The notes beneath the pieces were generated by a model. It was not told the origin of the DNA. It saw only the letters and a list, made by a program, of their open reading frames with translations, and did not search any database. The position numbers and the translations under genes were made by a program. From Candidatus Palibaumannia cicadellinicola (GTDB lineage: Bacteria; Pseudomonadota; Gammaproteobacteria; Enterobacterales; Enterobacteriaceae), in contig NZ_CP008985.1 in the NCBI RefSeq assembly GCF_000754265.1, positions 248,001 to 312,000 of the forward strand: a stretch of DNA of 64,000 bases. Direction: 5' to 3'. Below are positions 19,615 to 30,265 of this stretch, piece after piece. How positions within the stretch are numbered: the stretch's first letter is position 1; each line of letters begins with the position of its first letter.

Positions 19615-21315
19615 TTAATCGTAAAAATCTCGCGCAGAGTCGACTACAGGGGAGATAATTCCAGCGCGCACTACATAATCACCATAAGATTCCTGGGGCT
19701 GACGTTCGCAGGCCCAGCGGCCGGTAGTCTCGTCAATAATGCTCAGTATTTCTTCTTCAGTAATATTTTCTCGGTACATTCTAGGAATACGTGTACCGAT
19801 ACTATCACCTCCTAAGTAGAGGTTGTAGCGACCGATAGTTTTTCCTACTAAACCAATTTCTGCTAACATCGCGCGACCACAGCCATTCGGACAGCCGGTT
19901 ACCCGTAGTATAATTTGCTTATCGCCTAAACCATGATTGGACATAATCTTTTCTACCTTCGTTACAAACTGCGGTAGGAAACGTTCTGCTTCTGCCATTG
20001 CAAGCGGACAGGTAGGAAAAGCTACACATGCCATTGATGCCTTGCGTTGTAATGTAATATTATCGTTAATTAAACCATGCTGCCTGGCCAGCGACTCAAT
20101 CATTGCTTTATTTTTCTTATCAACGCCCGCAATAATCAGATTTTGGTTAGCTGTTATACGGAAATCTCCTTGATGAATGCGAGCAATCTCCCTCATACCA
20201 GTTTTTAGCTTTCGATTCGTATAGTCTAGAATCCGGCCGTTTTCAATAAATAATGTTAGATGCCACTGGTTATCAATTCCTTGCACCCAGCCAAAACGAT
20301 CGCCGCGTTCTGTAAAATCATACGGCCGGATAGGCGCGAATTTCACCCCTGCGCGAATCTCTACCTCTTTCTGGAACAAGCCAACGCCGACACGTTCCAG
20401 GGTATATTTTGTTTTGGCATTTTTACGATTAGAACGATTACCCAAATCACGTTGGGTTGTCACAACTGCTTCTGCTATTTTGAGCGTGTCTACTAGAGCG
20501 ATATAACCTAACTCACTGGCTTTGCGTGGGTAAGTACTTTTATCGCCATGAGTCATTGCCAGGCCGCCGCCGACCAGGACATTAAAGCCTACTAGTTGAC
20601 CTTTATTGCTTATGGCAACAAAGTTAAGATCGTTTGCGTGCAAATCGACATCGTTTAGCGGTGGAACTACAACTGTCGTCTTGAATTTACGCGGCAAGTA
20701 GGTAGCACCCAAAATATGCTCTTGATCAGTGGTTTCAGTCTTCTCTCCGTCCAACCATATTTCAGCATATGCACGAGTTTTTGGTAGAAAATGTTCTGAT
20801 ATTTTCTTAGCATACTCCCATGCCTGCTGATGTAGCACTGACTCAACCGGGTTTGAGGTACATAATACGTTACGGTTAACATCGCCGGCCGTAGCTATCG
20901 AGTCTAATCCCAGACGATGCAGTAGTTGATGCATGCTTTTGAGCTTGGGTTTTAATACACCGTGAAACTGAAAGGTTTGCCGGGTTGTAAGGCGAATACT
21001 ACCATATAGCGTATGTTCGGTGGCGAAGGCGTCGATACCTAGCCACTGCTGCGTAGTAATGACACCACCAGGTAGCCTGCATCGTAGCATCATATTGATA
21101 AGTGGTTCAAGCTTCTGACAGGTGCGTTCTGCGCGTAGATCACGATCATCTTGCTGATACATACCATGGAAACGGATTAATTGAAAATTATCCCCTTTAA
21201 ATCCTCCGGTAATATTATCTTCTAGATCTTGCGCAATAGTACCACGCAAAAAATTACTTGATTTTTTCAACCGCTCGTTGTCGGATAATATGGTTTTAGG
21301 TTTTTGTGTACTCAT
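19615..21315 (-). CDS. cysI: Sulfite reductase haemoprotein beta-component
   Basis: CysI carries sirohaem and a [4Fe-4S] cluster and reduces sulfite to sulfide with electrons from CysJ. The 566-residue protein (E. coli 570) keeps the four cluster cysteines in [16 protein letters not shown] and [15 protein letters not shown], sirohaem-contact arginines in [13 protein letters not shown], and [15 protein letters not shown]. The ATG at 21315 overlaps the cysJ stop (TGATG); the TTG one codon earlier is also possible but less likely. Coupled translation with cysJ fits the alpha8-beta4 enzyme. Confidence 0.97.
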   Translation of the reverse strand: MSTQKPKTILSDNERLKKSSNFLRGTIAQDLEDNITGGFKGDNFQLIRFHGMYQQDDRDLRAERTCQKLEPLINMMLRCRLPGGVITTQQWLGIDAFATEHTLYGSIRLTTRQTFQFHGVLKPKLKSMHQLLHRLGLDSIATAGDVNRNVLCTSNPVESVLHQQAWEYAKKISEHFLPKTRAYAEIWLDGEKTETTDQEHILGATYLPRKFKTTVVVPPLNDVDLHANDLNFVAISNKGQLVGFNVLVGGGLAMTHGDKSTYPRKASELGYIALVDTLKIAEAVVTTQRDLGNRSNRKNAKTKYTLERVGVGLFQKEVEIRAGVKFAPIRPYDFTERGDRFGWVQGIDNQWHLTLFIENGRILDYTNRKLKTGMREIARIHQGDFRITANQNLIIAGVDKKNKAMIESLARQHGLINDNITLQRKASMACVAFPTCPLAMAEAERFLPQFVTKVEKIMSNHGLGDKQIILRVTGCPNGCGRAMLAEIGLVGKTIGRYNLYLGGDSIGTRIPRMYRENITEEEILSIIDETTGRWACERQPQESYGDYVVRAGIISPVVDSARDFYD

Positions 21316-23111
21316 CAATAGGTATCCCGTTGATAACGGCGCGCCATGCGCAGCTCACTTAAAAATTCATCCGCTTGTTCGCTATCCATACGACCATGTT
21401 TAGCCACCAGCTTCACTAAAACTTGTTCTACGTCGCGTGCCATTCGGTTGGCATTACCGCATACATAAATATGCGCACCCTGCTGAATCCAGTGCCAAAC
21501 TTCGGTTCCATTTTCCCATATTCGATCCTGTACATAGATCTTTTCTGTTTGATCTTGCGACCATGCAACATCTATCTGGTTCAGCAGGCCATTTTTTACA
21601 TAGCGCTGCCATTCAACCTGATATAAAAAATCTTCAGTAAGATGTTGATTACCAAAGAATAACCAATTTTTGCCCTGGGCACATTCAGCCTCACGCTGTT
21701 GCATGAAAGCACGGAATGGTGCGATTCCTGTTCCTGACCCTATCATAATAATAGAAGTATTTAAATCACCTGGTAGCCTAAAATTATCGTTGTGTTCGAT
21801 AAAAACACGAACTGGATCCGTTTCCTTTAGCCGATATGCTAGATAACCACTAGCGCCCCCAGTACGCATTCTGCCATCTATTTCATACCGTACCACACTG
21901 ACGGTCAGATGAACTTCATCGCTTACTTCCGCTTGCGACGAAGCAATCGAGTACAAGCGTGGCATCAACGGACGTAGTAATTTTAATAACTCTTCCGGAC
22001 GCAGCACTGTTGGAGCACCGCGTATCATATCAATGAACGGAGTTGACAACGCAAACTCCTTTAGTTGCTGTTTATCATCGACCAGTGCTAGTAAATCTTT
22101 ATCCCGCGCAATATCAGCGTAACCTTTAATCATCTCCGGGGTGTTTTGCGTAATTTCGTAATATTTTTGTAAAGTTTCACTTAGACTGAGACGCAAGCTT
22201 TTACCTTTAACTTGGACTAACTCGTCGCCTTTCAGCCCTAAGAGTTCTAGGAGCTCGTTGATAAGCGCCGGATCGTTCTCGTACCATACGCCTAATGCGT
22301 CACCGGGCTGATAACGTAAACCTGATCCTACAAGGTCTATCTCTAGATGTCTGACATCTTTCTGAGAGCTACGGCTAGTAATCTTCTGGTTAACCACCAG
22401 AGACGCTGTAAATGGTGCCTCTTTAGTATAGAGGTGACTCTGAACCTCAATAGGATTGCCGATAATAGGCAAGTGCTGCTCAGGATTAGTTGCTCCCATC
22501 TGTGTCTGTAAACATCTAACTATTTCACTACGCCAAGCATCAGCATATTCTTGATACTCTACATCAGCATCGATCCTATCGTACAAACGCTGAGCGCCAA
22601 GTTCGGCTAACCGGCTGTCAAAGTCTTTACCTATCTTCGCAAAATGTGTGTACGAACTGTCGCCCAAGCCAAAAACTGCAAACTTAGTATCAGGTAACGC
22701 TGGAGCTTTGTTCGAAAAAAGGTACTTATATAACGCTACAGCCTCTTCTGGAGGATCTCCGTCCCCTTGAGTTGAAGTTACGATCAGCAACAATTTTTCC
22801 TGTGAAATTTGCTTAAATTTATAATCACCGGCATTAATCAGGACTACGCCTAACTTTGCGGCACGTAAATCTTCGTATAGCTGCTCTGCAAGCCGGCGAG
22901 CGTTACCTGTCTGGGAAGCAGATAGCACAGTAATAACTTGTGATACTACAGCATCCACCTGCGGATCATCGGACACCCGGCGCCAGAAATATCCTGAAAC
23001 CCAGGCTAACTGAAGGGAAGATAAATCACTGCTTGCTGCTTGTAAGCGATCAAGTTGCTCTGCACTCAGCGGCGACAAAGATAGAGTTTTGGATGTGGTC
23101 TGTTTCTTCAT
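21315..23111 (-). CDS. cysJ: Sulfite reductase flavoprotein alpha-component
   Basis: CysJ is the NADPH-dependent FAD/FMN flavoprotein that feeds electrons to CysI. The 598-residue product (E. coli 599) has an N-terminal flavodoxin domain ([46 protein letters not shown]), a ferredoxin-NADP reductase-like part with the FAD motif RLYSIASSQ and [11 protein letters not shown], and the NADPH-binding [17 protein letters not shown] and [14 protein letters not shown]. It opens the cysJIH run and is divergent from queD; the 257-bp gap between them must hold the promoter, but no clear CysB site was recognised. Confidence 0.97.
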   Translation of the reverse strand: MKKQTTSKTLSLSPLSAEQLDRLQAASSDLSSLQLAWVSGYFWRRVSDDPQVDAVVSQVITVLSASQTGNARRLAEQLYEDLRAAKLGVVLINAGDYKFKQISQEKLLLIVTSTQGDGDPPEEAVALYKYLFSNKAPALPDTKFAVFGLGDSSYTHFAKIGKDFDSRLAELGAQRLYDRIDADVEYQEYADAWRSEIVRCLQTQMGATNPEQHLPIIGNPIEVQSHLYTKEAPFTASLVVNQKITSRSSQKDVRHLEIDLVGSGLRYQPGDALGVWYENDPALINELLELLGLKGDELVQVKGKSLRLSLSETLQKYYEITQNTPEMIKGYADIARDKDLLALVDDKQQLKEFALSTPFIDMIRGAPTVLRPEELLKLLRPLMPRLYSIASSQAEVSDEVHLTVSVVRYEIDGRMRTGGASGYLAYRLKETDPVRVFIEHNDNFRLPGDLNTSIIMIGSGTGIAPFRAFMQQREAECAQGKNWLFFGNQHLTEDFLYQVEWQRYVKNGLLNQIDVAWSQDQTEKIYVQDRIWENGTEVWHWIQQGAHIYVCGNANRMARDVEQVLVKLVAKHGRMDSEQADEFLSELRMARRYQRDTY

Positions 23112-23368
23112 GGTCGTCAGGAATTCCTTATACTTACACCCTACCTGGTTAGGTTCGGGCGATTAAGATCGTTATATCTTATTAAAGTTAACTACTAACT
23201 GAGTATAAATAAAGGACGAGATCGCAATAATAAATAACAAAACCGCCTAAGGGATCTAGGATAAACATCAACTATAGGTAACAGATTTAATAATTATATT
23301 AGCGTCGCAGAGCACTATTAGTTACTATTAGTTTAGTGATAATATAGTTAGTGTAATGAGAAACCGTA

Positions 23369-23728
23369 GTGACCACCACGTTGTTTAAAAATTTTACCTT
23401 TGAATCTGCCCACCGTTTACCCCATGTTCCTGTAGGTCATAAGTGTGGCCGCCTACATGGGCATTCCTTTCTAGTCCGTATCGAGATTACTGCCGAGATA
23501 GATTTACACACTGGATGGATCATGGATTTCTCAGATCTAAAAGCGGTATGTAAGCCTATTATTGATAAGTTAGATCACTATTATCTTAACGATATTCCCG
23601 GATTAGAAAACCCAACCAGCGAAGTACTGGCACAGTGGATTTGGCAACAACTACGGCCAAACCTCCAGCTACTGAGCTCAGTCACCATCAAAGAAACTTG
23701 CACCTCCGGCTGCGTCTATCGCGGCTAG
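23369..23728 (+). CDS. queD: 6-carboxy-5,6,7,8-tetrahydropterin synthase
   Basis: QueD converts dihydroneopterin triphosphate to 6-carboxytetrahydropterin in queuosine precursor synthesis. The 119-residue protein (E. coli 121) shows the zinc histidines in [10 protein letters not shown] and GRLHGHSF, the catalytic region CGRLHGHS, and [21 protein letters not shown] plus [15 protein letters not shown] at 23369 is taken as start because the peptide ([11 protein letters not shown]) aligns with the E. coli N-terminus. It is convergent with queE, eight bases downstream, the next enzyme in the pathway. Confidence 0.95.
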   Translation: MTTTLFKNFTFESAHRLPHVPVGHKCGRLHGHSFLVRIEITAEIDLHTGWIMDFSDLKAVCKPIIDKLDHYYLNDIPGLENPTSEVLAQWIWQQLRPNLQLLSSVTIKETCTSGCVYRG

Positions 23729-23734
23729 GTAACG

Positions 23735-24406
23735 TCAGGAGATATTAATATATTTATGGAGTTGTATTGATAGACGCCAGTTGCGGGCAATACAGGTATT
23801 TATGCACAGCCTAGTAGCTGCCTTTTTTTGACTGATAGGTTGCAGTGCTATTACACGTTGTTTACCATCATTTAACGTTTGCAGTAACTTGTCTAGATTT
23901 TCAATATCACGTTGACGTGCCACTGGGTGTTTAATTTCATTACTACGACTTAATGCCTGGGCTAGCACTTGAAAACCACAGCGCATATTTATTTTAGGCG
24001 ACACTGTCACCCATGTTTGAGGCGTACAGCGAATCTCCTGCGTACCGCTAGTCTCTATCTGGCAACGGAATTTCTGTTGCTCTAAGGTATATGTCAGCGG
24101 TAGTAGATCATGCATACAAGGTTCACCACCGGTAATGACTACATGGATAGCAGTCCAACCTCGCTGCGTAATAATTGCTATTATATCTTCGGTAGACAAA
24201 CTAGCCCAGTCGCAGCTGTGAGCTTTTTTCAGCATCATTTCCTCTGCAGTTACCTGTTTCATAGTATTTTGATGCCAAGTATACTGAGTGTCACACCAGC
24301 TACAACCTACTGCACAGCCTTGTAAGCGGATAAAGATAGCAGGGACACCGGTAAAATAGCCTTCGCACTGCAGAGTCTGGCAAATTTCATTTAGGGGATA
24401 CTGCAT
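23735..24406 (-). CDS. queE: 7-carboxy-7-deazaguanine synthase
   Basis: QueE is a radical SAM enzyme that contracts 6-carboxytetrahydropterin to 7-carboxy-7-deazaguanine. At 223 residues it has exactly the E. coli length. The cluster-binding cysteines are Cys31, Cys35 and Cys38 (GCAVGCSWCDTQYTW), and VVITGGEPCMHDLLPL and PKINMRCGFQVLAQAL follow. Two glycines conserved in E. coli are cysteine here: QCEG at residue 14 instead of QGEG, and NMRCGF instead of NMRGGY. The first is in the substrate-loop motif. It precedes eno on the other side by 37 bp, as in E. coli queE-eno proximity. Confidence 0.94.
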   Translation of the reverse strand: MQYPLNEICQTLQCEGYFTGVPAIFIRLQGCAVGCSWCDTQYTWHQNTMKQVTAEEMMLKKAHSCDWASLSTEDIIAIITQRGWTAIHVVITGGEPCMHDLLPLTYTLEQQKFRCQIETSGTQEIRCTPQTWVTVSPKINMRCGFQVLAQALSRSNEIKHPVARQRDIENLDKLLQTLNDGKQRVIALQPISQKKAATRLCINTCIARNWRLSIQLHKYINIS

Positions 24407-24442
24407 TTATGCTGCCTTTAAATCAAATTAGGTTAGACTTAA

Positions 24443-25744
24443 TTAAGCCTGGCCTTTAACTTCTTTTAGACCCCAAAATCGTGCTTTATTACCCAATGCT
24501 TCTTCGATGCGAATTAGCTGATTATATTTCGCTAAACGATCGGAACGACTCATAGAACCAGTTTTTATTTGTCCTGCTGAGGTACCAACGGCTAAATCAG
24601 CTATGGAAGCATCTTCGGTTTCACCAGAACGATGCGAGATAATCGTAGTATAACCAGCATTCTTGGCCATGTTGATCACTGCGAGGGTTTCTGTCAACGA
24701 ACCTACTTGGTTCAATTTAATAAGAATTGAGTTAGCAATACCTTTTTCGATACCTTTTTTTAAGATCTTAGTACTAGTAACAAACAAGTCGTCGCCTACT
24801 AACTGGATTTTATCGCCTAATACTTTAGTCTGGTATGCAAAACCATCCCAATCTGATTCATTTAGGCCGTCTTCGATAGAAATTATTGGGTATTCTTTTG
24901 TTAGCACTGTAAGGTAATCTGTGAATGCCTGGGAGCTGAATATTTTACCTTCGCTTTTTAGATGATAGTTACCGGTCGATTTGTCAAACAATTCCGAAGC
25001 AGCACAATCCATAGCTAAAGTAATATCTTGACCTAAAACATAACCAGCTTTTTCTACTGCATCTTTAATTGCGTCCAATGCAGCACCATTAGAGCAAAGA
25101 TTAGGCGCGTAGCCGCCTTCGTCGCCTACTGCGGTATGCATGCCCTTAGCTTTGAGAACTGTTGCCAAATGATGAAACACTTCAGACCCAATTCTAATTG
25201 CTTCTTTTACTGTTTTGGCAGCTACTGGCTGGATCATAAATTCTTGTATATCAATGTTATTATCGGCATGCTTGCCTCCATTGAGGATGTTAATCATCGG
25301 CAATGGCATGGAAAATTTTCCTGGTGTACCATTTAGTTCAGCGATATGCTCATAAAGTGGCATACCCTTAGAAGCTGCGGCAGATTTAGCAGCAGCTAGT
25401 GACACAGCTAGGATAGCATTGGCACCAAATTTTGATTTATTTTCGGTACCGTCTAGTTCGATCATAACTTGGTCTATACATTCTTGATCTTTAGCGTTTT
25501 TACCTATTAAGGCTGCCGCAATAAAGCTATTAATAATGCTGACAGCTTTGGTGACACCTTTTCCCATAAAACGGGTTTTATCTCCGTCACGCAACTCCAG
25601 TGCTTCTAGTGATCCGGTAGACGCGCCAGATGGTGCGGCAGCTAGACCAACGAACCCACCCTCGAGATGAACTTCAGCTTCAACAGTAGGATTGCCACGT
25701 GAGTCTATGATTTCACGGCCAATGATTTTTACTATTTTGGACAT
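24443..25744 (-). CDS. eno: Enolase
   Basis: Enolase interconverts 2-phosphoglycerate and phosphoenolpyruvate in glycolysis. The 433-residue protein (E. coli 432) contains [40 protein letters not shown], the acid EGGYAPN-type loop ([10 protein letters not shown]), the catalytic lysine in [15 protein letters not shown], and [19 protein letters not shown]. It stands downstream of pyrG in the enteric order pyrG-eno, 86 bp apart. All catalytic motifs are intact. Confidence 0.97.
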   Translation of the reverse strand: MSKIVKIIGREIIDSRGNPTVEAEVHLEGGFVGLAAAPSGASTGSLEALELRDGDKTRFMGKGVTKAVSIINSFIAAALIGKNAKDQECIDQVMIELDGTENKSKFGANAILAVSLAAAKSAAASKGMPLYEHIAELNGTPGKFSMPLPMINILNGGKHADNNIDIQEFMIQPVAAKTVKEAIRIGSEVFHHLATVLKAKGMHTAVGDEGGYAPNLCSNGAALDAIKDAVEKAGYVLGQDITLAMDCAASELFDKSTGNYHLKSEGKIFSSQAFTDYLTVLTKEYPIISIEDGLNESDWDGFAYQTKVLGDKIQLVGDDLFVTSTKILKKGIEKGIANSILIKLNQVGSLTETLAVINMAKNAGYTTIISHRSGETEDASIADLAVGTSAGQIKTGSMSRSDRLAKYNQLIRIEEALGNKARFWGLKEVKGQA

Positions 25745-25830
25745 TAGTATTTCCTTATGGTATTAGATTAAAAGTAACACATTTATAAAATTTAGTAACA
25801 ATCTCAAAAATAAGCTTGCTATCTACTTAT

Positions 25831-27537
<1,707 letters not shown>

Positions 27538-27561
27538 TTACGCCACAAATTACGCCACAAA
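27538..27561. repeat. 12-bp tandem direct repeat downstream of truncated relA
   Basis: The unit ttacgccacaaa occurs twice without interruption at 27538-27549 and 27550-27561. It lies in the pyrG-relA gap where the 3' half of relA and mazG have been lost, about 25 bases past the relA stop. It may be a slip-strand duplication or mark the deletion joint. Confidence 0.7.
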
Positions 27562-27585
27562 TATTGTGAATAAGCGTTATATAAC

Positions 27586-28632
27586 TTATTTGTATTTCCA
27601 GTGCGCCGCCAAGCCTAGTTCAGCATCTTCATGCATCTGGTTAGTGCGGATTTGAATTTCAATAGTTTTGCTACATGGCCCTAGTACTACGGTATGAAGA
27701 GATTGGTAACCGTTAGGTTTTGGCTTAGCTACATAATCATCAAACTTATCTGGCAGATGAGGAAAATAAGTGTGGAGAAGACCTAGCACAGCATAACAGT
27801 CTTGCAACCGCTCAACCACCAACCGCACGGCGCACAAATCAAATAGTTCTTCAAAAACTAGCACTTTTTTTTGCATCTTACGCCAGATACTGTAAATATG
27901 TTTCGGACGTCCGTAGATATCAGCCTTAATTCTAGCTTTTTGCATTGCCTGGCGTAGATAAGTTACCAAGTTTTGAATATACTGTTCTCGGTCGATGCGA
28001 CGCTCATGCAAAAGTTTAGCAATGCGTTGATATTCATTGGGATATAAGTAGCGAAAACAAAAATCTTCTAGCTCCCATTTAAGCTGACCAATACCGAGGC
28101 GGTTAGCTAGCGGCGCGTAGATATGAGTACTCTCTTTGGCTGCTAGCACACGCTTATCTTCCGGCGCGTCCTGTAGTTCACGTAGATAGGCAATGCGCTC
28201 TGCAAGCTTTATCACTACACAGCGAAAATCATCAACTAGCAGTATACGGCATACATTATCCAAATGGGCTGCTTTAAGTTGGTGAATCGTATCTATTGCG
28301 CGTACACCAGAAATTAAATCTACTATTTTTTTACCAAAATCTGCTTCCAGAACTTCCTCTTCCACAATTCCGATATCAACCATAGGAAACAACAGTGCGG
28401 CACATAAGCTATCGTTATCCATGCTAAGCATGGATAAAATTTCCACCATTTCAATACCACGCCAGAGTAACAAGGAAACATCCGGATTATTTTTGCACTG
28501 TTGCTTGCAGTAGTGCCAGGTGCAGGCTAACCGTTTACTTGATTGCTGGTTGAAGAGCCTTAAGCTAGCCACCCAATCGTCAACGACAAATTTACCTGCT
28601 AGATTAAAATGTGCACTTCTTACCGCAACCAT
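27586..28632 (-). CDS. relA: Truncated RelA, (p)ppGpp synthetase catalytic half only
   Basis: RelA makes (p)ppGpp from ATP and GTP/GDP on stalled ribosomes. The 348-residue frame starts exactly as E. coli RelA (MVAVRSAHFNLAGKF) and covers the inactive hydrolase-like region and the synthetase motifs YGRPKHIYSIWRKMQKK, KPKPNGYQSLHTVVLG and KTIEIQIRTNQMHEDAELG, then stops with TAA right after AAHWKYK. E. coli RelA is 744 residues, so the TGS, helical, zinc-finger and ACT domains for ribosome sensing are gone. Small deletions occur in the hydrolase-like part (QLKAAHLDNVCRILLVDDFRC), and an arginine usual in the synthetase (DVRAVR) is Cys here (DLCAVR). It may be unregulated, weak or inactive; with no frameshift upstream it could still be translated. 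Confidence 0.88.
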   Translation of the reverse strand: MVAVRSAHFNLAGKFVVDDWVASLRLFNQQSSKRLACTWHYCKQQCKNNPDVSLLLWRGIEMVEILSMLSMDNDSLCAALLFPMVDIGIVEEEVLEADFGKKIVDLISGVRAIDTIHQLKAAHLDNVCRILLVDDFRCVVIKLAERIAYLRELQDAPEDKRVLAAKESTHIYAPLANRLGIGQLKWELEDFCFRYLYPNEYQRIAKLLHERRIDREQYIQNLVTYLRQAMQKARIKADIYGRPKHIYSIWRKMQKKVLVFEELFDLCAVRLVVERLQDCYAVLGLLHTYFPHLPDKFDDYVAKPKPNGYQSLHTVVLGPCSKTIEIQIRTNQMHEDAELGLAAHWKYK

Positions 28633-29098
28633 ACTAACTCCCTATCTTGCAGAGATTTCGGAACGCTTAATAAATAACGTCATTTATGACGCGGAAAAAT
28701 GTCTAGTACGGTATGGCTTGAGTCCGCTCCAAGTAGAATGTTACTATTCCGTGCAAGCGGTTGAGGAATTGCAGGCCGGATAACGATGATAAGAGATGTG
28801 CGCTGGCGGCGGCTGGCTACTAATAAAACTATCAGCTGCTGTTAGTCTCTGTACCCAATCTTGCTAGATTGAGCGAGTAGTATTTCATAAAATGAGCCAG
28901 CCGCTGTTTGTTTCCATGTTTTGATCCGATCCGTAGCGTAGATATGAAATAAATCAATCGTCACTGATAGACTGACCTTACTGAATCTGGCGTAATCTAG
29001 TCGATTTAATCTACTGCATCGTAATCATTCTATATCAAAATACTCTGCCTATGCTATTTCAAGATAATTACACATTACTGGTTAGAGGAAAGGATTTG
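28633..29098. other. Divergent relA-mtn intergenic region
   Basis: This 466-bp stretch separates minus-strand relA from plus-strand mtn. It contains the probable rlmD remnant at 28680-28800. From 28801 to 29098 nothing was recognised apart from the mtn ribosome-binding site AGGAAAGGA just before 29099. No promoter hexamer pair was convincing. Confidence 0.5.
28680..28800 (-). pseudogene. rlmD: Possible decayed 3' remnant of rlmD (23S rRNA methyltransferase)
   Basis: In E. coli rlmD ends just upstream of relA. On the minus strand here one frame reads YPACNSSTA, resembling YVSCNPATLA around the RlmD catalytic cysteine, and after a frame change another reads LLGADSSHTVLDIFPRHK, resembling the C-terminal [22 protein letters not shown]. 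Stops interrupt both frames, so no functional protein is encoded. The matches are short; position supports them, but an alignment is needed to confirm. Confidence 0.4.
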
Positions 29099-29806
29099 AT
29101 GATTATTGGTATTATAGGTGCTATGGAACAAGAAGTGGCGTTGCTCCGTAAGCAATTAACTCAACTTACTATTTGGCAACAGGCTGGATGTAACATTTAT
29201 AACGGCTATCTGCACGGAATCCAAGTAGCTTTAGTTCAATCAGGGATTGGTAAGGTTTCAGCTGCATTATGCACGACACTACTACTAGATCATTTTAATC
29301 CTACATTAGTCATAAATACAGGTTCAGCTGGCGGTCTCTCTCCGTCGCTAGAAGTCGGGGATATCGTAGTATCGGACGAAGTCCGATATCACGATGTGGA
29401 TGTCACAACCTTTGGCTATGATAGAGGGCAGATAGTACAGTGTCCAGCTTCATTTAAGGCGGCACCTTCACTGGTAGCTTTAGCTAAGAACATTACCAAA
29501 AGTATCGGCATGCATGCAGTGTGTGGTCTCATCATAAGCGGCGACACATTCATCAATGGTGGTCAAGCACTAGCTTATATCCGCCATACTTTTCCGCAAG
29601 CAATAGCGGTAGAGATGGAAGCCACGGCAATCGCTCACGTATGCTATAAATTTACTGTTCCCTTTGTGGTAATACGTGCTATCTCTGATATCGCCGACCA
29701 AGTTTCTTATGAAAGCTTTCAAGATGGTCTTATAATAGTTGTACATAATTTATCGCTACTGGTTTCAGAAATGGTGCAGGCGCTAGCTAATAAAATGCTA
29801 GTCTAG
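29099..29806 (+). CDS. mtn: 5'-methylthioadenosine/S-adenosylhomocysteine nucleosidase
   Basis: Mtn (Pfs) hydrolyses methylthioadenosine, S-adenosylhomocysteine and 5'-deoxyadenosine, clearing by-products of SAM chemistry; radical SAM enzymes BioB, LipA and QueE in this window produce 5'-deoxyadenosine. The 235-residue protein (E. coli 232) has GIIGAMEQEVALL, NTGSAGGLSPSLEVGDIVVSD, the substrate-binding VEMEATAIAHVC and the catalytic Asp in RAISDIADQ. The frame is open 16 codons upstream, but ATG 29099 matches the family start and follows AGGAAAGGA. Its downstream neighbour erpA is convergent. Confidence 0.96.
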   Translation: MIIGIIGAMEQEVALLRKQLTQLTIWQQAGCNIYNGYLHGIQVALVQSGIGKVSAALCTTLLLDHFNPTLVINTGSAGGLSPSLEVGDIVVSDEVRYHDVDVTTFGYDRGQIVQCPASFKAAPSLVALAKNITKSIGMHAVCGLIISGDTFINGGQALAYIRHTFPQAIAVEMEATAIAHVCYKFTVPFVVIRAISDIADQVSYESFQDGLIIVVHNLSLLVSEMVQALANKMLV

Positions 29807-29887
29807 CTAGACTTTAACGGCTAGATTACTATCCTAGAATAATCTTTGTGCTTTATGGTCGATAAAAAATAGGTAGCAAGAGATTGA

Positions 29888-30232
29888 TTAAAGACTGAAT
29901 GAAGATCCACAGCCACAAGTAGTTTTTATGTTAGGGTTAATTACAATAAAGCGCGAACCTTTAAGTCCTTCGCGGTAATCAACTGATCCACCCAATAAAT
30001 ATTGTAGACTCATGGGATCTACTACTAGCACGACACCTTGTTTCTCTATGATGACATCTTCGTTATTGACCTTTTCATCAAAAGTGAAGCCGTACTGTAA
30101 CCCACTACAGCCACCACCGGTAATGTAGACTCGTAACTTAAGATTTGGATTTGCTTCTTCCATAATCAGCTTTTTTACTCTACTTGCCGCTGAATCGGTT
30201 AATTGTAAAGGCAATATCGTAGTTTGATTCAT
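29888..30232 (-). CDS. erpA: Iron-sulfur cluster insertion protein ErpA
   Basis: ErpA is an A-type carrier that delivers [4Fe-4S] clusters to apo-enzymes, including those of isoprenoid synthesis. The protein has 114 residues, as in E. coli, with the three cluster cysteines Cys42 ([11 protein letters not shown]), Cys106 and Cys108 (TTCGCGSSF). Likely clients in this window are BioB, LipA, QueE and CysI. It lies 33 bp from mrcB on the same strand; hemL, clcA and fhu genes that intervene in E. coli are missing. Confidence 0.97.
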   Translation of the reverse strand: MNQTTILPLQLTDSAASRVKKLIMEEANPNLKLRVYITGGGCSGLQYGFTFDEKVNNEDVIIEKQGVVLVVDPMSLQYLLGGSVDYREGLKGSRFIVINPNIKTTCGCGSSFSL

Positions 30233-30265
30233 AATGTTTCTTCCTCGCTGTAGAGCTTCATTGAC

